Positions 26,397 to 34,721 of a stretch of DNA of 64,000 nt are shown piece by piece; within the stretch, counting starts at the first letter, position 1, and each line of letters opens with the position of its first letter. The notes under the pieces were generated by a model. It had not been told where the DNA came from, did not search any database, and saw only the letters and a list, made by a program, of their open reading frames with translations. The stretch spans positions 31,213 to 95,212 of the forward strand of contig JAQBXN010000017.1 of the NCBI GenBank assembly GCA_027625095.1, written 5' to 3'. A program made the translations under genes and the position numbers. The DNA comes from Planctomycetota bacterium (GTDB lineage Bacteria; Planctomycetota; PUPC01; JACPCR01).

Positions 26397-27854
26397 TCAG
26401 GCAAGAATTCCTTTTACTACCTTTCCATGCACATCCGTGAGCCGGTAGTCGCGGCCCTGATGCCGGTAGATCAATTTCTCGTGGTCAATCCCCATGCAGT
26501 GCAGGATGGTCGCGTGAAAATCATGAACATGAACCGGATCTTTTACGATGTTGTAGCTGTAATCGTCAGTCTGCCCGTAGGTCACACCGCCCTTAATTCC
26601 ACCGCCGGCCATCCAGACGGTGAAGCTGCGAGGGTGGTGATCACGGCCGTAGTTTGTGTCCGTAAGAGCGCCCTGCGAGTAGATCGTGCGGCCGAATTCT
26701 CCGCCCCAGATGACGAGTGTGTCTTCGAGCATGCCTCGCTGCTTCAGGTCTTTGATGAGGGCGGCCGAGCCCTGGTCCGTTTCCTTGGCGAGTTTGCGGA
26801 TATTCGAAGGCAGCGCACTGTGATGATCCCATCCACGGTGAAAGACCTGAATGAATCGAACATCCCGTTCGGCCAGTCGCCGGGCAAGCAGGCAGCATGA
26901 GGCGAATGATCCGGGCTCGCGGGCGTCATCACCATAGAGTTTGAAAGTGCTTTCCGGCTCAGTGGATAAGTCGCTGAGTTCCGGAACGGATGTCTGCATC
27001 CGATAAGCCATCTCATAGGAAGCGATGCGCGTCCGGATCTCGGGATCTCCGGTCGACTCTAGTTGTTTCTTGTTCAGCGCGGCAAGGGTATCCAGCATTT
27101 TGCGACGATCCTTGTCGGGCGTGCCGGCTGGATCGTTCAGGTAAAGAATCGGATCGCCTTGTGATCGGAATTTCACGCCCTGGTGATTCGAAGGCAGGAA
27201 GCCGCTGCCCCAAAGCCTGTCATAGATAGGTTGAGCCTGGCCGTATGTGTTTTTGGACAGGAGTACTACAAAGGCAGGCAAATCCTTGTTTTCGCTGCCG
27301 AGGCCATAGCTGAACCACGAACCGATACTGGGACGTCCCGGTTGCTGATTTCCACTCTGAAAGAAGGTGATCGCTGGATCATGGTTGATGGCCTGAGTAT
27401 GCATGGATTTGATGAATGCAATGTCGTCCACGGCGCCGGCGGTATGAGGCATCAGTTCGCTTACCCATGCCCCGGACTGCCCATGCCGTTTGAACTCGAA
27501 GATTGGGCTGGCGATCGGAAAAGATTTCTGGCCAGCGGTCATTCCAGTCAGCCGTTGTCCGGCTCGAACGGAGTCCGGCAGTTCTGTCCCCCTGAGTTTC
27601 TCGAAGCTTTCGTGATAATCGAACAAATCCATCTGGGAAGGAGCGCCGGATTGCAACAGATAGATGACCCGCTTCGCTTTACCTGCAAAATTTGGAAAAC
27701 CGCCAATTCCTCCAGCAAAAAGGTCTGGGTTGGTTAGTGAAGAGAGAGCGATTGTTCCGATACCAGTGCTGGCCCTGTTGAAGAACTGTCGGCGAGTCAA
27801 GTCGAGTGGATGGCTGTCCATATCTGATTGATTTTTTAAAACGGATGGATTCAT
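26397..27854 (-). CDS. DUF1501 Tat-exported protein (first copy)
   Basis: 485 residues. A Tat-type signal starts near LTRRQFFNRASTGIGTIALSSL. The body is DUF1501, an alkaline-phosphatase/sulfatase-like fold: [81 protein letters not shown] and [14 protein letters not shown]. Function is unknown; these are nearly always paired with DUF1549/DUF1553 cytochromes, as here: that gene ends 11 bases upstream. Likely secreted together and used in polysaccharide breakdown (inference from genomic habit in the group). Confidence 0.9.
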   Translation of the reverse strand: MNPSVLKNQSDMDSHPLDLTRRQFFNRASTGIGTIALSSLTNPDLFAGGIGGFPNFAGKAKRVIYLLQSGAPSQMDLFDYHESFEKLRGTELPDSVRAGQRLTGMTAGQKSFPIASPIFEFKRHGQSGAWVSELMPHTAGAVDDIAFIKSMHTQAINHDPAITFFQSGNQQPGRPSIGSWFSYGLGSENKDLPAFVVLLSKNTYGQAQPIYDRLWGSGFLPSNHQGVKFRSQGDPILYLNDPAGTPDKDRRKMLDTLAALNKKQLESTGDPEIRTRIASYEMAYRMQTSVPELSDLSTEPESTFKLYGDDAREPGSFASCCLLARRLAERDVRFIQVFHRGWDHHSALPSNIRKLAKETDQGSAALIKDLKQRGMLEDTLVIWGGEFGRTIYSQGALTDTNYGRDHHPRSFTVWMAGGGIKGGVTYGQTDDYSYNIVKDPVHVHDFHATILHCMGIDHEKLIYRHQGRDYRLTDVHGKVVKGILA

Positions 27855-27865
27855 GATCTGGTGGG

Positions 27866-30800
27866 CTAGTTTTTGGTAATCGCTTCATCAAGATTGAGCA
27901 GGACTCGTGCGATCACTGTGGTTGCGGCGAGTTCGGGCAGATTCAGTTCATTCGAATGTTCCGTATCTCCTACCTTCAGCAACGCCGCAACTGCGACGGC
28001 GTCTTGCTCAAAACGGGCTCGTTCCGAATCAAACAACTCCTTCATTAGATTTTCTTCTTCATTGCTTGGTTTTCGCCCGAGGGCAGTTCGGTAAGCGAAT
28101 CCAAGTCGCAATTCAAAACTCTGGCCGCCCTCCCTCAGAATCCGTTCGGCAAATTGCCTTGCGGCTTCGACAAACTGCGGGTCATTGAGCAGCACAAGGG
28201 ATTGGAGTGGTGTATTTGTTCGGGAGCGAGTCGCTGTGCAGAATTCCCGGTCCGGCGCGTCAAAAATTTTCATTGGAGGAGGCGGAGAGGTGCGTTTCCA
28301 GAATGTGTAGAGGCTTCGCCTGTAAAGCTCGCTGCCGGCGCTTACCTTGTATATCTGCATGTAACCAGGCCGATTGTTCAGCTCGACCCAGAGGCCGGCC
28401 GGCTGGTAAGGGAAGACGCCGGGGCCGCCAAGCGTCTCGGTCAGTAATCCGCTGACCGCCAGGGCGCTGTCACGGATGGTCTCGGCATCCATGCGCAACC
28501 GTGGTCCGCGGGCGAGGAGGCGATTTTCGGGGTCGAGGGTGTAGAGATCTTTGGAGACGTTCGATGACTGCCGGTAGGTGGCCGAAGTTACGATGAACTC
28601 CTGTAGGGCTTTGATATCCCAGCCGGAGTCAATGAACGTCATCGCCAGCCAGTCCAGGAGTTCCGGATGAGAGGGCAGTTCAGCCTGCGAGCCGAAGTCA
28701 TCAATCGTCTTAACTATGCCGACGCCAAAATACTTCATCCAATAGCGATTCACCGTGACACGGCTCGTGAGCGGGTGGCCCGGATCGGTCAGCCACTTTG
28801 CTAGCCCAAGACGATTCGCCGGCGCGTCTTTCGGCAAAGGCGGCAGTGATGCCGGGATGCTGGCTATGACTTTTTCGCCCTGCTGATCGTATTGCCCACG
28901 ATTGAGCAAATAGGTTTCCCGCATCCCGGGATTTTCCTGCATGACGAGAGTGCTCGGGAGGCTCTTCAGGACCTCCTGCTTACCTGTTTCGAGAGTCCTT
29001 ACCTTTTCTACCAACACTCGAACCTTTGGATGGCCGGTTTCGTAAATGAAATAATCTCGAATTTTGTTCCTCTGCGCCTCTGTCCGTTTGTCCGCATCGA
29101 TGCCGGCAATGGAGAATATTTCGGCCGGCAATTTTGAGCGGATAGAAAGGCATTCGTCCGCCGTGATTGAAATACGGAAACGGGCCAGGGATGCAGCAGG
29201 TGGCTTGCTGTTATGCTCAAGACGAATTTGCAGCAAGTCGTCCTTCTTCAGAACCGTTGCTTCTGCAGCGATGAATGTGGCGTGGATTGGCTTATTCAGA
29301 GCGCCCCGGTTCGACCAGCCCGTCCCGCCTTTCAGAATTGAATCAATGGGGAACTCCGCTGAAGAATGGGACGCGAATGCATTTGCCAACTCTATAGAAT
29401 GAGTGCCATCGAGTGAGGCGGACTGACTTACCGGTGCCGCCCGCGGCATGCTGGTCTTCCACACGGGCTGTCTCTCTTCATTGAGCACTGAAACGATTAT
29501 GTTGTCGAGCCGTTCGCGGCAGCAGTCCGTTCGATTCCAAAGAACGATTTTTTCAATCGGATACGTGTCCTTAAGATCCACTTCCCACCACGGATCCTTT
29601 TCACTGTCGGTGTGCGTGATTGAACGCCCTGAATAAACCCCGTTTGTATTGCCGTCGATTCCAAACTTGGCCAGACCGCCATACCCGGTCGAGGATTGCT
29701 TTGCTACGCCTTTCGGGCCTACGTTAGTTCCTTCGCTGAATATCTGCACTTCTGCAATCTGCAGCCAGCGTGTGCCGGTTGCATCTACGCGGACGTAGCG
29801 TCCTGCCGTTTGTGTTTGCTTTTCGCGGGCAATGGTGGCGGAGAAACCGGTCAGTACAAAGCTGCCATCTGCTCCGCGGCCGCTGGCCTTGATGGGATGA
29901 TTTTCATCTGGCAACGCTTCGAGTTGGAGGCCGGTGATTTTGCCTTGATAAGGAAACCGCAGCTTGTAGGTCTCCTTTTCGACAGACTCACCGCGGGAGC
30001 TGACTGTGCCGTCTGCATCGATCTCGAACTCTGTTTCAGAATTGGATTCAACCGAATCGGGCTTGAGCGTTTCCCACTCGACAGGAGCGAGAATTTGTTT
30101 CTCCCAGGCCTCTTGTTCAGAGCCGAGAGTCGCAGCGACTTTATCGACTTCCGAAATGGCGGCGGCAATTTCGGAATCAATGCGCTTGAGTTGGTCGCGA
30201 TGCCACATGGACGGCGCTTTGAGATTTGGGGTAAAGCCATTCAGCCCGCGCTCGGGCACCTGGTTGAAGAAGGCGAACAGTTGATAAAACTCCTTCTGGG
30301 TAATCGGATCGTATTTATGATCATGGCAGCGGGCACAACCCAGTGAGAGCCCCATCCAAACCGTACCGGTGGTTACAACCCGGTCCATCACATACTCGGT
30401 TCGATACTCTTCATCGATGACGCCGCCCTCGATAGTGATACCGTGATTGCGGTTGAAGCCGGTCGCCAGGCGCTGGTCGGGTGTGGCCTCAGGCAGCAGG
30501 TCGCCTGCGAGTTGCTCGATGGTGAACTGATTAAAAGGCATGTTCTTGTTGTACGCCTCGATCACCCAATCCCTCCAGGCCCACTGGGTGCGCGGATTGT
30601 CGTATTGGTAACCATTGGTATCCGCATACCGGGCAAGGTCGAGCCAGTAGCGGGCCATGTGCTCACCATAATGCGGCGATTTCAGCAGACGCTTCACGAC
30701 CCTTTCGTAGGCGTCCTGGCTCTGGTCTTTGAGAAAATCATCAATCTCTCCGATGGCTGGAGGAAGACCAGTGAGATCAAGAGTGACACGACGGATGATG

Positions 30801-31315
30801 GTCTCTTTGTCCGCAGCAGGGGATGGTTTGAGCCCCTCTTCTTCAAGGCGTCGAAGCACGAACCGGTCGATCGGGTTACGTACCCACTTACCTTCCTCCG
30901 CCACTGGCGTCTTCGGTATCTTGGGCGGCACGAACGACCACAGGCCCTCGTATTCAGCGCCCTGCTCAATCCATTTCTTCAATAGAGCTGTCTGATGATT
31001 ATTCAGTTTCCGGCGAAAGTCTGAAGGTGGCATCCGTTCGTCTGTGTCCGGGTGAGTGATGCGTTTAAACAGAAGACTCTCAGCCGGTTTTCCTGGAATG
31101 ATCGGAACGCCATCTTTGCGTTGGCCAAAGATACCTTCTCTGGTGTCAAGGCGAAGTTTCGCCTTTCGCTGGGCCTGGTCAGGGCCGTGACATTCAAAGC
31201 AGTTGTTCGACAGAATCGGTCGAATGTGACGATTGAAGTCGATCCTGTCAGGTAGCTGCTGTGCGCATGCTATGGAGGCAACTAGACAGAGGAGCAGATA
31301 GGTCTTGGTTTTCAT
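27866..31315 (-). CDS. PSD1-type cytochrome c protein (DUF1549/DUF1553) with F5/8C-like insert
   Basis: 1149 residues with a signal peptide (MKTKTYLLLCLVASIACAQ). One haem-c site CFECHG lies near residue 37 in the PSCyt1 domain (IRPILSNNCFECHGPD). DUF1549 follows (about 130-330, with RYWLDLARYADTNGYQYDN). A discoidin-like F5/8C domain sits about 520-650 (GRYVRVDATGTRWLQIAEVQIF ... WWEVDLKDTYPIEKIVLW), suggesting carbohydrate binding. DUF1553 fills the C-terminal third (TVNRYWMKYFGVGIVKTIDDFG ... NTPLQSLVLLNDPQFVEAAR ... VLLNLDEAITKN). It forms an operon with the DUF1501 gene 11 bases downstream. The start at 31315 matches the signal peptide. Confidence 0.92.
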   Translation of the reverse strand: MKTKTYLLLCLVASIACAQQLPDRIDFNRHIRPILSNNCFECHGPDQAQRKAKLRLDTREGIFGQRKDGVPIIPGKPAESLLFKRITHPDTDERMPPSDFRRKLNNHQTALLKKWIEQGAEYEGLWSFVPPKIPKTPVAEEGKWVRNPIDRFVLRRLEEEGLKPSPAADKETIIRRVTLDLTGLPPAIGEIDDFLKDQSQDAYERVVKRLLKSPHYGEHMARYWLDLARYADTNGYQYDNPRTQWAWRDWVIEAYNKNMPFNQFTIEQLAGDLLPEATPDQRLATGFNRNHGITIEGGVIDEEYRTEYVMDRVVTTGTVWMGLSLGCARCHDHKYDPITQKEFYQLFAFFNQVPERGLNGFTPNLKAPSMWHRDQLKRIDSEIAAAISEVDKVAATLGSEQEAWEKQILAPVEWETLKPDSVESNSETEFEIDADGTVSSRGESVEKETYKLRFPYQGKITGLQLEALPDENHPIKASGRGADGSFVLTGFSATIAREKQTQTAGRYVRVDATGTRWLQIAEVQIFSEGTNVGPKGVAKQSSTGYGGLAKFGIDGNTNGVYSGRSITHTDSEKDPWWEVDLKDTYPIEKIVLWNRTDCCRERLDNIIVSVLNEERQPVWKTSMPRAAPVSQSASLDGTHSIELANAFASHSSAEFPIDSILKGGTGWSNRGALNKPIHATFIAAEATVLKKDDLLQIRLEHNSKPPAASLARFRISITADECLSIRSKLPAEIFSIAGIDADKRTEAQRNKIRDYFIYETGHPKVRVLVEKVRTLETGKQEVLKSLPSTLVMQENPGMRETYLLNRGQYDQQGEKVIASIPASLPPLPKDAPANRLGLAKWLTDPGHPLTSRVTVNRYWMKYFGVGIVKTIDDFGSQAELPSHPELLDWLAMTFIDSGWDIKALQEFIVTSATYRQSSNVSKDLYTLDPENRLLARGPRLRMDAETIRDSALAVSGLLTETLGGPGVFPYQPAGLWVELNNRPGYMQIYKVSAGSELYRRSLYTFWKRTSPPPPMKIFDAPDREFCTATRSRTNTPLQSLVLLNDPQFVEAARQFAERILREGGQSFELRLGFAYRTALGRKPSNEEENLMKELFDSERARFEQDAVAVAALLKVGDTEHSNELNLPELAATTVIARVLLNLDEAITKN

Positions 31316-31371
31316 ACTGAATTCTGAAAGGGCTTCTGTTGAGCAACAGATAATAGAGAACGCTAAGGAGT

Positions 31372-32001
31372 TCACATGCCCCGAATGCACTTGACTGCAA
31401 ATACGGGATCACGGGCATCCGGGCCTGAAGGGGAGCGATCAAGCGACTCGATCTCGACGAATTTATCTGACCCCGTTGCATAGGCCCGTACGATCTGATC
31501 GTGCTGAGCATCATCTGAATAACACCACAATCGGACAGCCTTGGTGGGAAAGCATCGATTCGAAAAGGTGACCAGAAACGGGCAGTCAGGTCTGAGGATA
31601 CGGCCCACTTCAGTGAAGACTTCCACAGCCCTCACCAGGTACTGGACGCTGACAGTGCAGACAACACCATCGAACGATGCATCCTCGAAGGGAAGTGATG
31701 GCTCAAGATTCAGATTGTGAATCAAGAACCGATCGAGCTGAGGGTTGTCCTCCATTTCGACCGCATTCATGCCAAGACCAACCACTTCCTCGAAGTCGGC
31801 ATCTTCCGGAAGATGTGATCTCCAACTGCTCATAAGATCGAGAATTCGCCCGCGAGGCGGCAGAAATTCTCGATAGAGATCACGAACAGCTTCGATGGCC
31901 GGTTCATCAATATGAACGACCTTGCGTGGCTCCTGAAAAAAGATCTCGTCTTCACTTTCATCCTGGCGCGTAAATGAATTTGGTGGGAAGAGATTGGACA
32001 T
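31372..32001 (-). CDS. SAM-dependent methyltransferase (class I, Methyltransf_11-like)
   Basis: 209 residues. SAM loop region GRILDLMSSWRSHLP: the usual G-x-G is replaced by MSSW, an atypical motif I. It is followed by VVGLGMNAVEM, then LPFEDASFDGVVCTVSVQYL (motif IV-like) and EVGRILRPDCPFLVTFSN. The degenerate glycine loop occurs in a recognised subgroup of small methyltransferases, so activity is plausible; the substrate is unknown. The frame is open to a TTG at 32007; I prefer the ATG at 32001. It lies 56 bases before the PSD1 gene on the same strand. Confidence 0.75.
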   Translation of the reverse strand: MSNLFPPNSFTRQDESEDEIFFQEPRKVVHIDEPAIEAVRDLYREFLPPRGRILDLMSSWRSHLPEDADFEEVVGLGMNAVEMEDNPQLDRFLIHNLNLEPSLPFEDASFDGVVCTVSVQYLVRAVEVFTEVGRILRPDCPFLVTFSNRCFPTKAVRLWCYSDDAQHDQIVRAYATGSDKFVEIESLDRSPSGPDARDPVFAVKCIRGM

Positions 32002-32271
32002 CGTCAATGTATCCAGAGTCGCGAAGCGAGGGTAATGAACAGTTAAATAGCTCCCGGCGTGACCACTTCAACCAAAGGCTGCCTTACGGCCTCAATCGTA
32101 GCAGCGGCGTTGCACCGCAGAGCAGGCAACCGAAGGTCGTCTCCTGAACTGCAGCGGGACGCATCTACCAAAGATTCCCGCGCACGGCGAAGTTTTAGCT
32201 TCAGACTCCCATTATGGATAGCAACCCGCCATACGGATAGACAACAAAGAAAATCCACTTTCCACTTGCAA
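32002..32271. other. Intergenic region between divergent genes
   Basis: About 270 bases between the methyltransferase start and the first palindromic operator. It contains CAACCAAAGGCTGCCTTACGGC near 32090, similar to part of the core of the heptamer element at 33698. No gene is supported: a 71-codon frame on the minus strand has no ribosome-binding site. Confidence 0.5.
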
Positions 32272-32314
32272 GTGTAATTAATTACACTATATATCTGGTG
32301 TAATTAATTACACC
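32272..32314. promoter_or_regulatory. Two identical-core palindromic operators
   Basis: Perfect 16-bp palindrome GTGTAATTAATTACAC occurs at 32272-32287 (extends to 18 bp with flanking A/T) and again within the 18-bp GGTGTAATTAATTACACC at 32297-32314. Centres are 26 bases apart, about 2.5 helical turns. The second ends 11 bases before the ATG of the LexA-HTH fusion gene, so a bound protein would cover its promoter or ribosome entry. Half-site GTGTAAT. The sequence is unlike the usual SOS boxes I know. Autoregulation is inference. Confidence 0.8.
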
Positions 32315-32325
32315 TAAAGAACGTC

Positions 32326-33030
32326 ATGAGCGAAGAAAATCTTACTGACCGCCAACTGGAGATATTGACCTTTCTGGCGGAATTTATCGATGACAAAGAG
32401 TATCCCCCAACGCTGAAAGAGATCGGTGACAATTTTGGGATCAAACACCCAAACGGCGTTCGAAATCATCTCCTGGCATTGGAAAAGAAGGGTTTCATTG
32501 AAAAGGGCGCGGAACGTTCCAGAGCCATTCGAATCAAAAAAAGGCCCAAAGCCCTCTCCAGGGCTATTGCCCAGGTCAAAGAGAGGGTCAATAAAAAGCG
32601 TGGCATCTATTACTCTCTCGAAGTGTATCTTGCCTGGTGCACCCGCAAAGGGAGACGACATCTTGAGGGAGCCGCGCGGGAAGATGTCAAGAATCGATTA
32701 GAACAGACCATCGTAGACCATGACTGGGAACTGGTGCGACTCGATATCCAGCCCACGCACGTATTGATGACACTTCGCATCACTCCAGATCATTCGGTCG
32801 GGCGGGTGGTACGCAATTTTAAGAACGCGACAGCAGCCCTCTGGCTGCTTCATCCGCTACGTTTCAAGGGCCGTGGTCTGTGGGCCAGCGGTTATGTGGC
32901 TGCCACTACAAGGGAAGATCGGGACGCCATGCTCGAGGATTTCCTTTCTGAGAAAAAGAGTGCGGACGATGCCGAAGAAGAGAAACGACTTGCAGAAGAA
33001 TACACCGACGAACAACAGGAGAAACCATGA
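32326..33030 (+). CDS. LexA-type HTH fused to catalytically dead IS200-like (Y1) transposase domain
   Basis: 234 residues. Residues 4-72 match the LexA winged helix (LTDRQLEILTFLAEFI, YPPTLKEIGDNFGIKHPNGV, HLLALEKKGFIE, SRAIRI). There is no LexA peptidase: no Ala-Gly cleavage site or Ser/Lys pair. Residues about 92-212 align by eye, from memory, with IS200/IS605 TnpA: VYLAWCTRKGRRHLEG, then QPTHVLMTL where TnpA has DHIHIL, then GRVVRNFKNATAALWL, GLWASGYVAAT and a terminal helix with DFLSEK where TnpA has QYIENQ. Thus H145-V-L147 lacks the second His of HUH, and F206 replaces the catalytic Tyr. A charged tail follows. The stop overlaps the psd start (ATGA). Probably a domesticated, DNA-binding regulator of the psd-pssA operon, acting at the palindromes at 32272-32314. 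Confidence 0.82.
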   Translation: MSEENLTDRQLEILTFLAEFIDDKEYPPTLKEIGDNFGIKHPNGVRNHLLALEKKGFIEKGAERSRAIRIKKRPKALSRAIAQVKERVNKKRGIYYSLEVYLAWCTRKGRRHLEGAAREDVKNRLEQTIVDHDWELVRLDIQPTHVLMTLRITPDHSVGRVVRNFKNATAALWLLHPLRFKGRGLWASGYVAATTREDRDAMLEDFLSEKKSADDAEEEKRLAEEYTDEQQEKP

Positions 33031-33659
33031 CCGTCATACTGATTATTACCTTCATCCTTGTGACTGGGGCGGCCCTTCTAAGCCTTTTTTTCAGAAATTT
33101 TCACAGAGACCCTGACCGAATCCCACCGGAAGGCCCATTCATACTGTCACCGGCAGACGGCAAGGTCCTGGACGTGATCGAACTGCCTGCGGGTGAACCA
33201 GTGGACCTGCCCAAAGGAATCATCGGCCGGGTCAAAGCTTTCACAGACGACCTTGCAGATGAACCACACATCATGATTCCGATCTTTATGAACCCGTTTA
33301 ACGTGCATGTGCAGTGGGCGCCGCTCGATGGAAAGGTCCTGAACATCGAGAAACGTGAAGGGAAATTTGTCGCCGCTTATTCCATCCAGGCACTGGAAAA
33401 CGCGACGATTGAAATGCTGGTAGACACCAGGATCGGCAAAGTAAAACTCCTTCAGACTGCCGGCTACCTGGTCCGGCATATCCACAACTGGCTGGCAGTT
33501 GGCGAAGATCTCAAGGTCGGTAATCGCTGGGGGAAAATGGATTTCGGTTCACAGGTGACAATCATTGTGCCAAAGAAGGCGGTAGGAGAAATCAAGGTGA
33601 AAAAAGATGATATTGTCCAAGCCGGGGAGACGGTCCTGGCAACGATAAGTAACACGTAA
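33027..33659 (+). CDS. psd: Phosphatidylserine decarboxylase proenzyme (Psd-A type)
   Basis: 210 residues. It converts phosphatidylserine to phosphatidylethanolamine at the membrane. N-terminal membrane anchor MTVILIITFILVTGAALLSLFF, then FRNFHRDPDRIPPEGPFILSPADGKV, typical of the short Psd-A class. MNPFNVHVQWAPLDG holds the catalytic His region. Self-cleavage to the pyruvoyl enzyme should occur at G174-S175 in MDFGSQV. The start codon overlaps the stop of the regulator gene, so it is translationally coupled. The stop codon (33657-33659) lies inside the first unit of the heptamer array that separates it from pssA. Confidence 0.93.
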   Translation: MTVILIITFILVTGAALLSLFFRNFHRDPDRIPPEGPFILSPADGKVLDVIELPAGEPVDLPKGIIGRVKAFTDDLADEPHIMIPIFMNPFNVHVQWAPLDGKVLNIEKREGKFVAAYSIQALENATIEMLVDTRIGKVKLLQTAGYLVRHIHNWLAVGEDLKVGNRWGKMDFGSQVTIIVPKKAVGEIKVKKDDIVQAGETVLATISNT

Positions 33660-34060
33660 TACGTAATGCGTAATGCGTAATGCGTAATGCGTAATGCGTA
33701 TCGCAGCCGTAAGGCAGCAACCAAAGAGAAGAGAAGTGCTTCCAACGAATTCAAGGAAACAACGAATTGGGAAGCCAAAATCTTTCAAAGAAAAGAAGAA
33801 ACTCAACTGTAACCGTGTAATGCGTAAGTGTGTCAGAGAGTGCCTCTTCTCCAGGCAAGGACGGTTGTGTAGCGCCACTCGATGCTCGTTGCTCAGAGAG
33901 AACAAAAAACGCGAGGAGAATAAAGAACCAAAGACATCAAACCCAACCCGACGCCAAAACAAAACCGGCCGTTTCAATTACGTATTACGTATTACGTATT
34001 ACGTATTACGTATTACGTATTACGTATTACGTATTACTCATTACTCATTACTCATTACGA
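33656..34060. repeat. Heptamer-array element inside the psd-pssA operon (copy H3)
   Basis: Left array: GTAATAC then five GTAATGC units (33656-33697). Core: 33698-33830, of which about 33700-33820 is nearly identical to 60075-60198 (segments such as AGAAGTGCTTCCAACGAATT). A further 145 bases unique to this copy follow. Right array in reverse orientation: eight ATTACGT units (33977-34032), three ATTACTC units and ATTACGA (34033-34060). It ends 3 bases before the pssA start. Open frames through the arrays give the low-complexity peptide family with ALRITHYA, which I regard as spurious. Confidence 0.9.
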
Positions 34061-34063
34061 ACC

Positions 34064-34597
34064 ATGAAACTCACAAACTCAGAACATCGAATTCAAAATT
34101 ACGTTGAACTTCCCGATTACGTGACGCTGGCTGGTATGTTCGGAGGCGTTGTTTCAATTTTCGCCTCGCTCGAAGGCTATCCGGCAATCGCAACGCTCCT
34201 GATATGTTTCTCCATCTTCTGTGATTTCTTTGATGGACGCGTCGCCAGAAAGATGGGACGCGAGGGCGACTTTGGTGTCCAACTCGACGGCTTCAATGAC
34301 TACCTTACTTCCGTCGTTGCAATCTGCGCGTTTGGCTACAGCGTCGGGCTTCAATCCCCACTAGCGATTTTCTGTATGGTAATCTTCTGCTTCGGGGGCG
34401 CGCTGAGACTGAGCCGATTCGCAATTACAGGAACGGTCGACGGTTATTACGAAGGGCTGCCGGTAACGTGCGGGCTGGCGATCCCTGCTGGATATTGGTT
34501 GAGCCAGGCTGTGGGATGGAGAATCGGGTGGCTTGAAGCCGTGTATGCTGCTGGTGCATTTCTTATGGTCTCCACTATACGAGTGAAGAAGCCGTAA
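34064..34597 (+). CDS. pssA: CDP-alcohol phosphatidyltransferase, likely phosphatidylserine synthase
   Basis: 177 residues. It joins CDP-diacylglycerol and serine to give phosphatidylserine, the Psd substrate. The full family motif D-G-x2-A-R-x8-G-x3-D-x3-D begins at D57 (DGRVARKMG ... DGFND). There are several TM segments (VTLAGMFGGVVSIFASLE, IATLLICFSIFCDFFDG, YLTSVVAICAFGYSVG, IFCMVIFCFGGALRL). The pairing with psd favours serine as acceptor. The frame is open upstream to 33830 through the heptamer array, but the ATG at 34064 is the sensible start; the array leaves no room for a standard Shine-Dalgarno. The family is sometimes longer; this is a short type II form. Confidence 0.9.
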   Translation: MKLTNSEHRIQNYVELPDYVTLAGMFGGVVSIFASLEGYPAIATLLICFSIFCDFFDGRVARKMGREGDFGVQLDGFNDYLTSVVAICAFGYSVGLQSPLAIFCMVIFCFGGALRLSRFAITGTVDGYYEGLPVTCGLAIPAGYWLSQAVGWRIGWLEAVYAAGAFLMVSTIRVKKP

Positions 34598-34721
34598 TGG
34601 TCAATGTAGTCTTGGTGCTCCACGACAAGGTCTCAACACGCCACAACTCTTACAGTCAAGAAAGCGGTGGCACGGCTTCAGGCTTTGACTTCATTCCAGC
34701 CGGCGATTAATTTTTCGAGCA

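Noticed and set aside
32326..33030. Idea that this is the SOS repressor LexA
   Set aside because: Only the winged helix matches. The peptidase domain with cleavage site and Ser/Lys pair is absent, and the palindromes are not SOS boxes.
33464..34107. Open frames in several phases giving peptides with ALRITHYA / YYVLRITYYVL
   Set aside because: They are read-through of the 7-bp arrays; heptamers lack stops in some frames. No start signals and no domain.
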